Shown: positions 27,696 to 27,749 of the stretch, piece by piece
Numbering within the stretch: the stretch's first letter is position 1
Layout of the letters: each line of letters begins with the position of its first letter
DNA from: JAGDXZ01 sp049965975
Lineage (GTDB): Archaea > Micrarchaeota > Micrarchaeia > Micrarchaeales > CABMGC01
Length of the DNA: 27,749 nucleotides
Assembly (NCBI GenBank): GCA_049965975.1
Contig: JBMFVN010000001.1
Location: 1-27,749 of the forward strand
Direction of reading: 5' to 3'
Position numbers and translations under genes: made by a program
Notes under the pieces: model-generated
What the model saw: the letters and a program-made list of their open reading frames with translations, nothing else
Database searches by the model: none
What the model was told of the DNA's origin: nothing

Positions 27696-27749
27696 GTGAC
27701 ATCCACCCACCCATAAATGGTGTGGGCTTCCTTCACATTCATCAGCTCG
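27696..27749 (-). mobile_element. right end of an IS200/IS605-family (TnpB) element with reRNA/omegaRNA scaffold end, partial
   Basis: The minus strand reads GAAGCCCACACC, a short loop, GGGTGGGTGGATGTCAC. It forms a hairpin at 27706-27726 with seven pairs and one bulged A. A GAAGCCC arm, GC-rich hairpin and GGATGTCA tail form the recurring 3' end of TnpB-associated omega/re-RNAs at the right end of IS200/IS605 elements, as I recall the family. One frame encodes ELMNVKEAHTIYGWVDVT, which resembles the C-terminus of OrfB/TnpB proteins. The rest of tnpB would lie beyond the window. The element boundary is probably just after the GTCAC at 27700-27696, so the guide part would read into the CBS promoter. 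Confidence 0.55.

Noticed and set aside
1..27749. tRNA, rRNA, CRISPR array or replication origin
   Set aside because: All gaps were scanned by eye; none shows a cloverleaf, regularly spaced direct repeats, ORB-like repeats or a cdc6/orc1 gene.

Overview
This window is a gene-dense piece of an archaeal chromosome. Archaeal markers include a histone, PCNA, MCM, an OB-fold single-strand DNA-binding protein, an aCPSF2-type beta-CASP ribonuclease, RNase P protein 4 (Rpr2/Rpp21), DtdA, a geranylgeranyl-reductase-family flavoprotein, an STT3/AglB oligosaccharyltransferase and ADP-forming acyl-CoA synthetase. Short intergenic gaps, many lineage-restricted small proteins, TATA-like boxes close to starts and frequent GTG/TTG starts would fit a small-genome archaeon such as a DPANN lineage (Micrarchaeota-like). 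That placement is inference from gene style, not a phylogenetic result.

Layout, left to right. Positions 1-59 hold the possible tail of an extracellular protein cut by the window edge, and 60-237 are non-coding. Next is a tightly packed minus-strand operon, read 1722 to 238: histone, unknown zinc-ribbon protein, PRC-barrel protein, VKOR-like redox protein. A thioredoxin is divergent from it across a perfectly symmetrical TATA-like box. On the minus strand follow a tail-anchored, probably winged-helix protein and AcdB then AcdA (ATP from acyl-CoA). Then come an aCPSF2-like nuclease (+), an OB-fold protein (-), and a membrane-anchored HEAT/LRV-like protein behind a geranylgeranyl-reductase-like flavoprotein (-). 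An unusual AglB with an N-terminal membrane and coiled-coil extension, a pentapeptide-repeat-like protein and Rpr2 lie on the plus strand.

From 12670 to 18042 the minus strand carries a DJ-1-fold protein lacking its nucleophile, a secreted and membrane-anchored surface protein, DtdA, a GT-C-type membrane glycosyltransferase and a Mug/TDG-like uracil-DNA glycosylase. Divergent from these are a NifX-like protein and PCNA (+). A very large protein with a C-terminal calcineurin-like phosphoesterase domain and an APC permease lie on the minus strand. MCM and an orphan NuoM/MrpD-like proton-channel subunit are on the plus strand. The right edge holds a two-CBS-domain protein, immediately preceded by what looks like the right end of an IS200/IS605 TnpB element (3' end of an omega/reRNA scaffold).

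Functionally the window mixes information processing (histone, PCNA, MCM, OB protein, UDG, RNase P, DtdA, aCPSF2), cell-envelope assembly (AglB, GT-C enzyme, sequon-rich surface protein, isoprenoid reductase), thiol redox (VKOR, thioredoxin) and fermentative energy conservation (AcdAB). No tRNA, rRNA or CRISPR array was seen, and no stretch over 300 bases lacks a gene. The least explained items are the tail-anchored winged-helix-like protein, the 900-residue phosphoesterase, the AglB extension, the jelly-roll-like surface protein and the TnpB-end remnant fused in frame to the CBS gene.
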